From: Ulota crispa
Lineage: Eukaryota; Streptophyta; Bryopsida; Orthotrichales; Orthotrichaceae
Length of the DNA stretch: 64,000 nt
Direction of reading: 5' to 3'
Assembly (NCBI GenBank): GCA_963920765.1
Contig: OY987243.1
Span: 17,732,001-17,796,000, forward strand
Below the pieces are notes generated by a model. That model saw nothing but the letters and a program-made list of their open reading frames with translations, had not been told where the DNA came from and did no database searches. The translations under genes and the position numbers were made by a program. Below are positions 36,873 to 48,612 of the stretch, piece after piece (within the stretch, counting starts at the first letter, position 1; each line of letters starts with the position of its first letter).

Positions 36873-38406
36873 CTAGCTGGCTTCCACCGCACGGACAGGG
36901 TCCTCCAAAGACCCATCTATAACGAACTGACATCTCAGAAAGCCATGCCCAACTTTGTCGAGCCTGCCATGGCCTTTGGACTGCGGTGGTGGAGGTGCGA
37001 CCTCTTCTTGAGCTGGTTTCTTCTTCGCTGATAACCTCTTGACTGCTTCTGCAGCCTCTCCTGCGGCACTTCGCTTCGAAGTGTTGCGGGCTCGAGGTTT
37101 GTGGAACAAACTGAAATCTTCCTCTTCCACATCTTGGAAAAATTCTTGGCTCTTCTTGGATTTTCCTCTCTTGCCATTTGTCCGCGGCTTTTCACTTGCT
37201 TGTTTGCCTAACGAGGAGCTTGGGGCGTCTTGTTCAGAATCACTGGAACTCAAGCTGATAGTTGCCTTCTTTGAAGAAGGGCTCACTTTTGGAGACTCAC
37301 TACTCTTCTTTTGCTTGAGCTGTGCAGCTGGCTTCTTCACAGAACTGACTCCCACGTCAACCTTAGAGCTTTTGTCACCCTCCTGAGGCTTGGTCTCAAA
37401 CTCCGGAGGCGTGTCATTCGTACCGTTCGAGTCAAGTGGCGTTAGAGAATTAATTGCGTCAAGAGCACTCAATTTCTGACAGCCGCTCTCATCATACACC
37501 TGGAATCCAAAACTCGCGCAGATGAGCAACTCATGATTCAATTCAAAACACGGTTGACCCTTCATTAGCAAATGAAAAATAAGCATGACTCGGCAAAACA
37601 TGCACTGGCATTTGAATAGAAAAAGGGTTTCCTAGGGTCACTAATATTTGCCTACAACCTCCCACTTGAGAATTGCATGTAAAATTTTATGAACAGTGAT
37701 GAAAATTCGACCTCATTAGATCATAATCTTGCACTCAAAGAGATACTACCACAGCTGAAATGACAATGAAAGCACGCTCCTACATTTAGGTTAGAATGCT
37801 TAAAAAGAAGCAAATAGTGTCTGTCCTCAACCCCACGGAATGCTACAGCAGAAACAAATCACTTACAGAGGTGGGCAAGTGACAATTACCTCCACCAGAA
37901 AGTAAGAGTCTCCCGTGAGGAGGAACATAAGCTGGTCTCCAAGCTGCAGGTGATGATCCTTGACAAAACTCGTCCATCCTTGCCCCAAACTGACATTGCA
38001 TTTTGAAAATGTTCCTTCAGCTGCAACAGTCCACTTCCCAGTGCTGGGCCCCTCTAAAACGAGGCTCGCACTGAGTTTCTCGCCTTGAGACTTAACGAAA
38101 GAAGACGGAATATGCTACAGCACAAAGAAAAATGTTAGTAATATGAAGTCACTAACCGATGTTCAAAACTACTGGAAACTAGCATGCATGCATACTTTGA
38201 TGTGTGCCTCACAGGACATAGCATGTTAAACAGTGAAGAGCAAAGAAAGAAATTCGGCAATAGCCGTCATTTAAAATTCGGAATCGCAAAATTTCTAAAA
38301 AAAGACCGCGGCTCAAGAAAAAAGAAAGCAACATTCAGCTCACCAGGGTTGCGGTATTGTCGGAGCCGATCTTCTTCAAAAACGATGGCATCCTCGAAGA
38401 TGCCAT
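36873..38406 (-). CDS. B3 DNA-binding domain protein, three exons
   Basis: Exons 38406-38344, 38114-37890 and 37499-36873, GT-AG borders, all phase 0, 304 residues. A single B3 domain covers about residues 7-103: FLKKIGSDNTATLHIPSSFV, then GKWTV, LGQGWTSFVKDHHLQLGDQL, MFLLTGDSYFLVEVYDESGC. The GW..F, L..GD and F.V...D..GC pattern is that of REM-type plant B3 transcription factors, which bind DNA in the nucleus. The remaining 200 residues are Ser/Lys-rich and probably disordered, with several basic clusters (NGKRGKSKK, RLSAKKK) that could be nuclear signals, and a PPPP run. The start at 38406 has a good context (GCAATGGC). The frame is open further upstream, and an overlapping upstream ORF is present (see separate entry). 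Specific orthologue unknown. Confidence 0.85.
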
Positions 38407-38417
38407 TGCGCTTCCAT
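38376..38417 (-). promoter_or_regulatory. Overlapping upstream ORF at the B3 gene start
   Basis: An ATG at 38417 in a near-ideal context (ACCATGGA) opens a 13-codon frame. It ends in TGA at 38376, overlapping the B3 frame in another phase. The presumed B3 start (38406) and the next in-frame ATG (38391) both fall inside it. If the transcript starts upstream of 38417, this uORF would be expected to reduce translation of the B3 protein. Confidence 0.45.
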
Positions 38418-39081
38418 GGTGCAACAAATAACGGCCAAAGTTAGCGCAAATGGTTAAAGGATCCGTAGGTAGGTAGGTATTCTCCGTGCATACTCTTGGG
38501 GATGAAAAAGAGGCTCCCCCCTTCCAAGAGGGAAGCTCAAACATCGCTTTCTCCCCCCCTAATTTGAGCACCAGAAACCTACTCACATTTTCACTAAGCT
38601 TACTTCCTTCCAGGATGGAGACTTGATATGCTCTGTTCGAGCTTGACGCATCATTTCTATGCACCCCCAAATACTCCTAATATTGCAACAGATCGCCGCC
38701 CAAGAAGAGGTCAGGCAAGAGAGTGAGCCACCGAGAAGCTTACCAAATGCACTTAACTTAAAAGCCAAGCGGAAGAATGTTCCGGCAGAGGACGCGCCTG
38801 GTCATGCCCCAGAGCTGAATCACGTGTAAGCTTGGCTCCCCGGAACGTGCTGCAGAAGGAATGATGGATCGCATGCGACAGTGGCGGAGACACAGTATCT
38901 TGCGGAGGAAGCCAGAATGGGAAGAAGAACTGTCCGGAATGGCAGGGGCGCGCCTACAGGGGCCCCTTTAGAAAGGTGCCCACCTTGGCGGGAACATCTG
39001 TGACCGTGTGACGGCAGGAACACTGCGCAGAACCTGGCTTCTTCCGTTCTCTCATGGTGCATGACACTTGGGGCTGTTCAC
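38418..39081. other. 5' flank of the B3 gene
   Basis: GC-richer than its surroundings, likely promoter and 5' UTR. Open frames on the minus strand here have no recognisable domain. Confidence 0.4.
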
Positions 39082-39413
39082 ACTAAGGTAGGAGGCTCAT
39101 GAATGGACCATCTAAGGGCTGAAACTGAATTTTGGGAGGTGAAACTTCTTGAATTATTTTTCAGTAAACTTTCCTTGAAAGACAAGAAGAATTGATAACT
39201 AACATAAATTGTTTCAATTTTTGGAACTTTGTGGAATTAGTTATAAAATTTTGAAGTGAAAAGGCCATAGGGCTCTAAAATGGTTCACCTCCTCAAATGT
39301 ATTATGTTTGTATATTTTTGAAACCTATGAAAAAAAACATGTACACATGAAACAAGTTTGAGAAGGTGGACAGTTCTAGAGCTTGAGCAGAATATGACCC
39401 TCTTGCCTTACGT
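39082..39413. mobile_element. ACTAAGGTAG-ended foldback MITE, copy 2 (reverse orientation)
   Basis: Begins ACTAAGGTAGGAGGCTCATG and carries the family's CTGAAACTGAATTTTGGGAG, TTTTGAAGTGAAAAGG and TTCTAGAGCTTGAGC blocks, reversed relative to copies 1 and 3. The right end is worn (CCTTACGT). Confidence 0.7.
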
Positions 39414-42023
39414 CTTACGTCCCATCTTTACAAGCGCCATAGATCCCAGCTTCCTTGAGATATTAACTCCTAAGTTCCCCAGTTATTTTCACCAAGATCA
39501 AGGTTTTGGGAGATCTACAACTTTGATGTATCTTATTTTAGTCAATTGGATGAATCCACAAAAAAAAGTGACCATTGAAAATAGTGAAAGATTTATGTAG
39601 AAAATGGCTTGCAAATTTTGGGAACAACTGATTGTAGGAGATAGGAGATTATAACATTTGATCAAACAACATGCAATGGCAAAATCTCATTTTTGGGTAG
39701 GTAGTTGCTATTTATTAATTTATACAAAATTCTATAACTCTAGGATTCATTTCAAATTTTTGAGTAGCAAGATTGGATGTGAATGTACACACTTGCAAAT
39801 TATTGAAGATTTTTACTTCTTAGTATGTTAGTTTTTCAAGCTTCAAATTGCTACTGCACGGAAAACAATGACTGGCACAATTGGTGAGGGTTGCCTTGAC
39901 AAGGGTTTAGAACATGCTTGAACCCTTGCTAGTGAATTTCACACTACCACAAAGCACATGCAAGGAAACTTGCAATGAATGTTGACCAATTGTAGCTTGT
40001 AAGACGTTGCTTGCCACCACGCCCCATTTGGTATTTCACCCAATTAAGGCTCTTGAGGCACTTTTGTAACATATGCCTTGCCTTGCCATCACTCCACTTG
40101 CATGAACCATTTGAATACCTTGACAATTGTAGTTTATAGCAAGGTCAAACAATTAGATCCAATACCTCAAATATGCCTATGAAACCAAGTGAGGACCATT
40201 TTGGTCCTCTATGACGTTTAGGGGTCAAGAGCAAAAATATACTAAACAAAGTCATGAATACTTTACGCAAAAATATTGGTGGAACATGGGTTGAAAGCTC
40301 GGTCTAGTAAAGTGGTTGAACCAAACCTTGAGTGAAGGTTCCAATTTTTGGCATCAAAACTTTCAAAAAATGTCGCAACGTAAGCAATTGGGATACGGGG
40401 CTTAAGACATAGAGTGAAGCACCAAGTCTCAACTTTTGGCTTTACACCAATCAAATTCTTAAATTTTAATGGAACTTGGGACGTGGGACATAGTGTGAAC
40501 CGCCCCTAACCAACAACTCCCAAATTTGAATTGCCAGTTTATTGCTCAATAAAAAAAAAAGCTATAAAAAATCCAAAACTGAGTCTAAAACCACTAGGAT
40601 GAAGCCTAGATTTTGTTCTTGCAAATGGAGCTACTTTTGAGCTAACAAATATATGTTTTGTGTTTTAGTGTTCTTGTTGTACCATTAGTTGTTAGTTATA
40701 AGTGTCATGCACTATTGTCACACAAGAAATCAAGTTCCATGTCAGGAATTTGCCTTCTTGTGACCACAAGCAGCGTTTGGGAAGTTTTTGAAGCTCCTTG
40801 TAATGATATTCCTTCCAAGACCATGTACTGATTTTTCTCGTAGGTCATTGGTTTTGCTCTGGAAATCCAAAAAAAATCAACCACTTTCCTCTAAAAACAT
40901 TTGATCATTGGCCTACTACCTTTAAGTTTGTACCGACAAGAATTCTCTACTGCAGTAAAAGTATGCATTCTTTTTTGTAGCATTTTCTTCCAAAAATGAC
41001 CTTTTGTATAGTTCTTCACTACAAATTTGGAGGAGATGAGTTGGCTAATTAGCAAGGACAAAGGGCCCTAAAATCAAGGAAGAATTGAGGCCTCAGGGAG
41101 TCTCTAAGGTTTTTGTTAGTGGTGATTTTTGCTAGCTCTGACAGATTTCAACTAGTATTTCTCTTCTCTCGCAATATTTTTCAATGTCTCATTCAATGTG
41201 AAGTGAACAATGAAGCACTTTGTGTCAGTTAAAAAAACGCCATGAGGGACAATAGTTGCATAGGAGTTATAGTGCATTATAATTTCTTCTACTTAACAAA
41301 GTAGCAATCACATGACCTATTAGATGAGATAATGCAAGTGTTGTCCTTGTGTCAAGGTTTAAGAAAAGGCATGGATAAATATTCTTGTTGCCAATTTTTT
41401 AATATTCACCTTTTGGGTATATAAATATAGTTTATTATAGCTACTAGTTAGTACCTTACTTTCTTGGAAAATGGCCAACAAATATCTATCAATTGGAGAG
41501 AATAAGGGCTTAGTTATCCACCAATACTTTCTAATTATTGGTGTTTTGTCTGAGCAATTTCTATACCAATCTTCAATTATTTGTTTCAAAATACGATCAT
41601 CTATTTGGTCATTTTCATTTACTAACTTAATATTAAATGAAAATTTTCCTAGACATTTATGTAAGGTGTCGTGACTAACTTATTTGTGATGATGACTCTT
41701 TTGAACCAATTCAATAAACTAAAACAATCTCTAGTTATTGTTTTGAAATTTTAACAAATTTTTGAATTTGAATGAAACTATTTCATATTAGTATTTGTAA
41801 ACATGCACTTAAACATTTGTTAAATAACAAGAGTCCAAAGGAAATAAATCCATCATTAATTCATATTAAATGAGTGAATTTGGATAAAACTGCAATCCAA
41901 ACTAACAAGATTTGGATGGATAAATAGGATGTGAGTATAAAATAGAGGTTTGAAATAAAAAATTATACCTCTAAAGAGTAAGTGTATGAAATATATGGGT
42001 TATCTTATAATTGTGAAACTTTA
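39414..42023. other. AT-rich intergenic DNA
   Basis: No gene supported. Contains many short frames without motifs and fragments that may be worn repeats. Confidence 0.45.
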
Positions 42024-42259
42024 TTAACCCGTGAGCGCCCAGTTGACATTATATTGTCAATGGGCCCACAAACTTTATCTCACCTTTTCTCTCAATCCAT
42101 ACGGTGAAAATAGTCATGGTTGGTCTCCATCAGCAAAGAAGGTAGTCCTTTTTCAAATCCTGCGATCACTTTTTTTGGATATAATTTTCCAAGCTGTGGT
42201 AGCCATTAAACCCCCATTTTCTCCTAAATCTTAAAATAACTCTAGGCGCTCGGAGTTAA
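42024..42259. mobile_element. TTAA-flanked MITE, piggyBac-like ends (copy 3, relative of copy 1)
   Basis: 236 bp between TTAA at 42024-42027 and 42256-42259. Ends TTAACCCGTGAGCGCCCAGT and, on the complement, TTAACTCCGAGCGCCTAGAG. Its complement aligns with the element at 2938-3165 over both ends and the block GAGTTATTTTA..ATTTAGGAGAAAATGG, so these are two members of one family. Confidence 0.72.
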
Positions 42260-42916
42260 TGTGTGTTCAAAATGTAAATTTCCCTTCATCTTTGGGCCAT
42301 TGTTGTATCAAAATGGTCCAAATAGTAAATGGAATTAAAACATTTTGCAACAATCACTTTCTAAACCTTAGCATATAGAAACAAGTAAACTAAATCTGTC
42401 TTGTCTATACGGAACACAATTTTTAATTCTATTTTTTGTAAATAAACTGTACGTATTTTTTGTCATGCGCTTGCAATTTGATAATCCATTCTATTATACC
42501 TAAATTGCGATTTTTTTGATGGTACTCTACAAATAAATTTCTATGATATATTTGTATAACTATTGCTCCATCCTACTCCAAGTCCTTTGCCCAAAAGTAG
42601 TCAATCAACTCCAAATCATGATATTTGTTCCCCCAACATATTTCATAACCTTCCTAATATATTGCAATCCCAGTCTCTCCTTCTCTCAACTAATATCATA
42701 ACGCTCCATCTATTCTACATATTATATCTAATTCTTGTAGCAAAAATTAGATTTTTTCTGGTCAACAATAGTTTATTTTTTGTTTGACTCAACAAGCCTT
42801 CACCTTGTTAGCAAACAAGCAAGAAGTATATTTTTTTGTTGCACATGAGTACCCAAACCAACTTCTTTTAATGTATGCCTCAATGCAATATTTGAGAAGT
42901 GTTTACTTATCTCTAT
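42260..42916. other. AT-rich intergenic DNA
   Basis: Nothing recognisable seen. Confidence 0.45.
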
Positions 42917-43859
42917 TTAACCTCTCAAGGACCAAGCCCTTTTTTCAATGAAAGTTATTGAAAATTGCCACTTTCGGAGGAATGAGTAGAAAGGTAGAAA
43001 AAACGATTATTTTTGGAAATCCAACCGTAAGATCTTGCCCTAGACTATGGAAGGTACTTGTGGGAAAAAAATCAGCTCATTCTAGATGTAGAGGAGTGAG
43101 ATATTGACATTTGAAGTGAAAACAAAAGTTTTTTTTCCCTATTGCCCAAAAATTTCAGAAGCCTTTGATTGCCCCTAAATCAAAAAAAGTGCTCTACGCA
43201 AAGTTGAGGTTTATTTTTCCCATGTAGAAGATCAAGTTAGGTAAGTGTGGGAGAATTTTCAAATGAATTGGAGATTTGAATCATACTTTGTAAAATCTTG
43301 CAATGCTCTAAGGTCAAAAAATTTGCAAATACACTAGGCAAAATTGGAGAATTTATGTAAAATTGAGTAATATGAATTACATTGACCCAAATGGTGAAAA
43401 CCAAGGAATCTTAGTCTACTAAAACTTGGAAAAAAAAGAAGTCAAAAAAAAAAATTTACAAAGAGCACAAAAAAGTAAAGTACTAAAGGCAAAAGGAGTG
43501 GAGGTATGGGAGTCCTGTATTTGCCCGCAAACTAAAACTTTTCACTCATCAATCGGAATTGAATGATTCAAAGCTCCCCATGTGTGTACAAATCTAAAGA
43601 ACCAATTTCAGATTTTATTTTGAAAAATAAGTTATTTTAAAACAAGTTTTTGGCTGCCCAATCTTGCATGTTTTCAAATATTCATGCACAACTTCTTCAA
43701 TAGTTGTCGGAATGAAGAAAAAATTGGATGCCCACGCAGATCTTTGCATGCCCCATCTTCAATAAAAGTTTCAAAAAATCATGCAGAGTAATTTAGCCAT
43801 AGGTACATGCCCAAAATCCCATTTATCCCTTGTAGGGACAATGGTCCTTTAGGAGTTAA
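42917..43859. mobile_element. TTAA-flanked element, 943 bp
   Basis: TTAA at 42917-42920 and 43856-43859. Inward ends TTAACCTCTCAAGGACCAAG and TTAACTCCTAAAGGACCATT share AAGGACCA and the TTAAC start. The interior has no long frame. The right TTAA is shared with the start of the next candidate element. Confidence 0.55.
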
Positions 43860-44689
43860 CTCCTAAGTGACATGAGATTTCTGGACTGTGAAGAGACTCC
43901 AGTAAGCAGCCCAACTTTACACATTATTTGTTAAGCATCAAAGGGTTTAGAAGCCAATTGGACCGGACAACATGGAAGGGAAGTTTGGTCCATGTACACT
44001 CAAAAAAATTCACCTGTTAATTTTGGTTTTCACGGACACATTTTTGTGTTGGACGGGAGTACAGAACTGCAAAAAAATCTTAGAAATTAGGTGCAAAATT
44101 ACTTGGGGTGGTTATTCACCCACTCGGGACTCCGAATTTGTATTGACGCCTAACTAGAAAAAGTGGCTGGCTAACATAACCTCAAGCTCTGTGTTGAAAA
44201 AACATGAAAAGCTCATAAGGCCTACTCTACTCGATGGAGGTTCGGCAACCATGTCGAGGTGGTGCACTTCAAGGTTGACGTTTGCACAAATAGACCAAAA
44301 AAAGAGTTATGTAACTCTGGAAGATCTGATTGGTGGATTCAAAGCCTGATGTGGTCTGCAACCACCCAAAAAAAGTTGGAAGAAATCCACCGGGTACATC
44401 TCTAGGTGAGAGACAAGAAACGCAGTAGTTGAAGGAGTTTACAAGAAACCTGGTGTTCCATTGGGCAAGGAAGGCACAAACTGGATGCGTGGGCAAAGTC
44501 GTGCATGACGTAGCACGTGGGAGTCTTGGCTTTGCTTGGGATGATGGACGCTGACAACGGCCACAAACATTGACTGTGTGGCAGCAACAACTTCTGGCTC
44601 TTGTGAAGTAAAAATGGTTGCCGACCCAAGGAAATATGAAATTGGCATTGGATTGTCCAATTTTTTTTAGTTTAGGATGCTTATTTAGG

Positions 44690-45035
44690 ACTAAGGTAGT
44701 ATGCTCATATTTCGCTCATGCTCTAAAATTGCTCACCTTCCCAAATGTACTCTATTGGTACATGTCTTATTCACAGCTTTTCAACAATGTACATGGGGCT
44801 TGACATGGGGCAAACATTTGAGAGGTGGGCGGTTTTAGAGCACCTATGACCTTTCCACTTCAAAATGTCATAAATAATTCCACAAAGCTCCATAAAATAT
44901 GAAAAAACTTGGGATAGATGCCAATTCCTCTTGTCTTTCAAAGAAAATTTACTGAAAATTACTTCAAAAAGTTTCACCTCCCCAAAATTCAGTTTCAACC
45001 CTTCGATGAACGGTTTACGAGCACACTACCTTAGT
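44690..45035. mobile_element. ACTAAGGTAG-ended foldback MITE, copy 3
   Basis: 346 bp with ends ACTAAGGTAGTATGCTCATA and, on the complement, ACTAAGGTAGTGTGCTCGTA. It shares long blocks with copy 1 in the same orientation (TGGGCGGTTTTAGA, CTTTCCACTTCAAAAT, CCCCAAAATTCAGTTTCAAC). Its flanks match an uninterrupted sequence at about 45310-45480, so the insertion site is visible. Confidence 0.78.
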
Positions 45036-45530
45036 TCCAACTCTTGGGAAGTTTTTGGACAATTTTCAAATACAAAAGGCAAGTGTTTTGAGTGATTGGC
45101 TCAATTGTAACTAATGTGACTAATACCCCTTAGGGGCATTAGTCACATTAGTCACAATTGAGTAAATTGACCACAACATTTGTGTGGGTGGGTGAAATTT
45201 TCTAAGTATTTGTGTGTATGTTGTTTACTGTACTATGCACCTATGTGCAAGTTTGAGGGAGCATTAGACACTTTTTGGATTTTTTACAAATTTTTGATTG
45301 TTTTACCTCCCAACCCAAGAAAAATTGGAGTTGGCATTGAGTTGTCCAAATTTTAGCTTTGGATATTTATTTATGACTACTTCTAACTATTAGGAAGTTT
45401 TGGGACAATTTTCAAAATACAAAAGGCAAGTATTTTGGTAGATAGGTTGTAACTAACGTGACTAAATTCCTCTTGGGGGCATTAGTCACAATTTAATAGG
45501 GAAGAAGCTCTTGGAAAATTTTGCTGCCAA
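45036..45530. repeat. Local duplication with a CTAATGTGACTAAT hairpin
   Basis: Sequence flanking copy 3 of the MITE (GGCATTG..TTGTCCAA before it; AACTCTTGGGAAGTTTTTGG, ACAATTTTCAAA and ACAAAAGGCAAGT after it) recurs at 45310-45450 without the insert. Inside the first unit, 45101-45163 forms a near-perfect hairpin of about 30-base arms (TCAATTGTAACTAATGTGAC against its complement). A worn relative lies near 45440-45500. Confidence 0.65.
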
Positions 45531-45877
45531 GTATTGGGCGGTTAGTATTACACACTTTTTCTACACTTACAAAAATGTGCAGTGTGGAAATATGAAGTTG
45601 CATTGAAAAACAACTACTATAAAGATACTACATGCCGCAATAGCAATTTACATAAATATTGTTGTAAAGAACTACAGTAATTCTCAATTTGTTGCCAACC
45701 ATGCTAGATAGGAAACAAGGTCTGCATTGTATTGATCCTCAAGATGCAAATCTGAGGCAAATACAACCGTAGGTGACGTATCGCCACTAGGCTGATTATT
45801 TGATTCATGTTGGAGCCTTTGCTCTACTTGAGCAACCTGCAAAAGACACTCCCAAATCAAACTTGTATGACCTCTGA

Positions 45878-47260
45878 TCATAACCATACTTTGGCGGCAA
45901 ACCTAGGATTGCTGTGAACAAGGCCATGACATGTTTTTTCACACAAGAACCATTTTGCACAACCGGGATAAAACCAATTTTGTTTTCTTCCGCAACCCTG
46001 GCACTTCTTTCTCTGCATACCATCCAACTTTGACTCATGAGTTCTGTGGTCTGAAATGTTGAACGTCCCACCCATTCAACCTAACTGAAATGTTGGTCCA
46101 ATCAGCCATGATGCAATCTCATAATGAAAGTCCAATCTGGACATGGGCTGCAATTTATGGTGACCTTTGTCATGCTGCTCCATCTAATGTGTTTTGTACA
46201 ATACATAAGCATTACCCAATGAACTATCTAGGATGAAAAATAGAAGCCGATGCCACCACTTATGGATCATAATTTGGACAATATACTCTACATGACATTG
46301 ATCTACAACTTCTACTCCCCTCATTATCTCTTGATACTCTTTTTGGATGGGGAATGTTGGATACTCTGACCTATGCCCACTTATCCAACGGAGGCATGTG
46401 CATCCTGCAGCTATAGGATTTAATGATGTATTCAAAAAAAAGATTGGACATCCATTAAACCAAATGCAAGCAGCCGTGCGGCATGATATGTGCATTGCGG
46501 CTACTATTGTGCCTCTTGGAAGGTCAACTTTAGCATACTTTGCTAAGTGACTCGGCATTCCTACTCAACTAGCCTTTATAGTTCTAGTGAACCAAGTGCT
46601 AACAACCAAAAGAGCATCAGCTAAATAGGGTGAACTGAAAAACCGATCAGTCACTACTACATGACCAAGTCCTGTAAGGTTAGACACTAAGTTCAAAACA
46701 ATATTCTTCCCTAGGTTTTTTTCACCCTTTAAATTCTTACGCCCCTCATGTACTATTAGATTGTACACGTAGCGAGACTTGCTACTAGCACAACACCAAA
46801 TTTTTATCTCATATTTCACTGGCTTATCTTTCATGTATTGTTTGATGTCACATCTCCTCCCTTTGTAAGCTACTATTATTTCATCACACGCTAGGTACTT
46901 ATCACAATTGTAGGCAGCTTTGGATCTGGCCACAAAATTTTCTACCAACCACCTGCATTTCCCAATCTTGTCATATCCTGCGTCATATTTGTCCTGCACT
47001 AACGACTGATTATTGACCAAGTGAATGTAAGACAGGATTTGCTCAAATTGAGTTCTCTTCATCACATACTTCACTACAGGACAATCGTAGAACTTCTTCA
47101 TAGACCAATAAGACCTAATTGTTGGTTGTTGTTTTAGTTCCTCAACACGTAAACGTCCAACCATGCTTTCAACTCAACTACCGTAAGTGTCTGCCATTTT
47201 CCTTGACCATTCAACACACCAGGCTCTTCAACATATTCATGCATTGCATATGCATTTGAT
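45878..47260 (-). pseudogene. piggyBac-type transposase, catalytic and C-terminal part (decayed)
   Basis: A DDE_Tnp_1_7 (piggyBac/PGBD) transposase in several open segments. 47164-46565 has CDEIIVAYKGR (first catalytic Asp, codon 46885-46883), KPVKYEIKIWCC, and GHVVVTDRFFSSP (second Asp, codon 46648-46646). 46558-46184 has the third-site motif RGVEVVDQC followed by KWWHRLLFFILDSSLGNAYVLYK, a PGBD hallmark. 46075-45878 has a Cys-rich C-terminal finger (KKCQGCGR...CEKTCHG). Family members cut and paste at TTAA. Breaks seen: a TGA shortly after LARIC near 47265, a frame change near 47160, a TGA after TIKAS near 46565, and a TAG after YKTH near 46184. At the third site the usual first Asp is Glu (codon 46312-46310), while the second Asp is kept. 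Not functional as it stands. Confidence 0.85.
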
Positions 47261-47262
47261 TC

Positions 47263-48267
47263 TCAACATATTCTAGCCAAATCAGCTTCAGGCCAGTACA
47301 AGTTGAGGAATTCGTGAACAGGTACTGGACGGCAGCTGTGTTTGCAACTCGGACCAGGACTTGGACCAGTAAAAGTCTCCCTATTACCAACTAGCGTTGT
47401 CTCTACAGAGTTCCAATGGTCATCTGCATAACGTATTTCAAAGGAACATTCATCAAAGACCACATCAGATAGAGGACCTACCTCATCAAAGAGATCAGGT
47501 TTATGTTGCTTCCAATCTAAGTTAGCGGCATCCAAGTCGCTAGTAAAGTCCGAATACTGGGCTGACCAGTTTGGATCAAAGTCATCTCCATCTTTGTCCA
47601 AGTTGTCGCTTGAATGTAGCGCATGCGGCAACAAGTAATCCGGGTAAGTTACCCAAATTTGGGGGCTATTGGAGGGACCTAGCAACAAAGCTTTTGGTGT
47701 CAAAGGTGGGAACTCTAAGTCACTTGCCACAAGGAATTGGCTGAGCCCTCTGCCAATGTTGTCACTGGCCTCAAACTGCGGAAGTAGTCTGACCGGCGTA
47801 CCTCCAAAGTCTCTGCCAGATGATTGGCGCATTGTACGCCCTGTGATTGTCATCACCTTTGAGGTCCCTGCACCATCTTTGCATTCAAGTATACAATGTT
47901 TTTGGGCCACTGCTTGTTGGCCTAGAACATCAGAGAAGTGCACCATGAACATGGCATCTCCAATGATGATGTGAATAAATTTACAAATCACCTCCCCAAT
48001 CATCTATCTGCCGCTAGAGGTTGGACTCAGCCCCAAAATTGCTGGCGTGACCATGACAAGTTTTTTGGGCTCCATTTTTGATTGTCCATAACTACTTCCC
48101 CCGTTGACATGAGTGCAATCTTTTGTGTTACTTGATGTGTACCAACCTCTAGAATCATTCTCCCTCATCACGCCCTTCCCTTTCCTAATGCTGCAACAAT
48201 GGATTCTTAGTGGTGCCTCTTTACAATCCCTTGAAGCCAAGGAAAGTGGCGTGAGTTGTGCAGCCAA
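47263..48267 (-). pseudogene. N-terminal region of the piggyBac-type transposase
   Basis: One frame, open except for a TAG at about 48004-48006. It leads directly into the catalytic part through FTGPSPGPS and VHEFLNLYWPEADL, both recognisable features of PGBD N-termini. Upstream is an acidic Asp-rich stretch (DNLDKDGDDFDPNW) and a segment IGDAMFMVHFSDVLG..AVAQKHCILE whose pattern recalls a small Tudor- or BAH-like fold; that similarity is only an impression. Two further open segments upstream (49170-48613 and 49537-49277, minus strand) may belong to the same element but carry no motif I recognise. Confidence 0.6.
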
Positions 48268-48612
48268 AGGCGACTGTTCCGCCTCAGAGCCACTGTCCGT
48301 GGCACCTCTCTACAAACTAGTAATCCAGTGTGCCCCATGATCTGTTGCTACGGCGTCCACAACATCCCTCAAATTCCGCGCCACTCTTGTCCTCTGGGTA
48401 CTTGGCCTCAAAATTGGAAGAGATGGTCAATTCTGTAATCTGATGGTTGGTGCCACTCAAGCAGTTGGTGTGATGAAATTAGTGAACATGCAGTTTCTCT
48501 GAGAACTATTGGCTTCTTTTTTCTTCACATTCTTTATCTTTCTTCATTTCACATTGTTCTTCCCTTTCCCTTGGCCTCTTCCACCTTGGGCCCTTTCACA
48601 GCCTCGCAAGGT

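Noticed and set aside
46184-46558. Independent small gene
   Set aside because: It continues the piggyBac-type transposase after an internal stop and carries its third catalytic motif.
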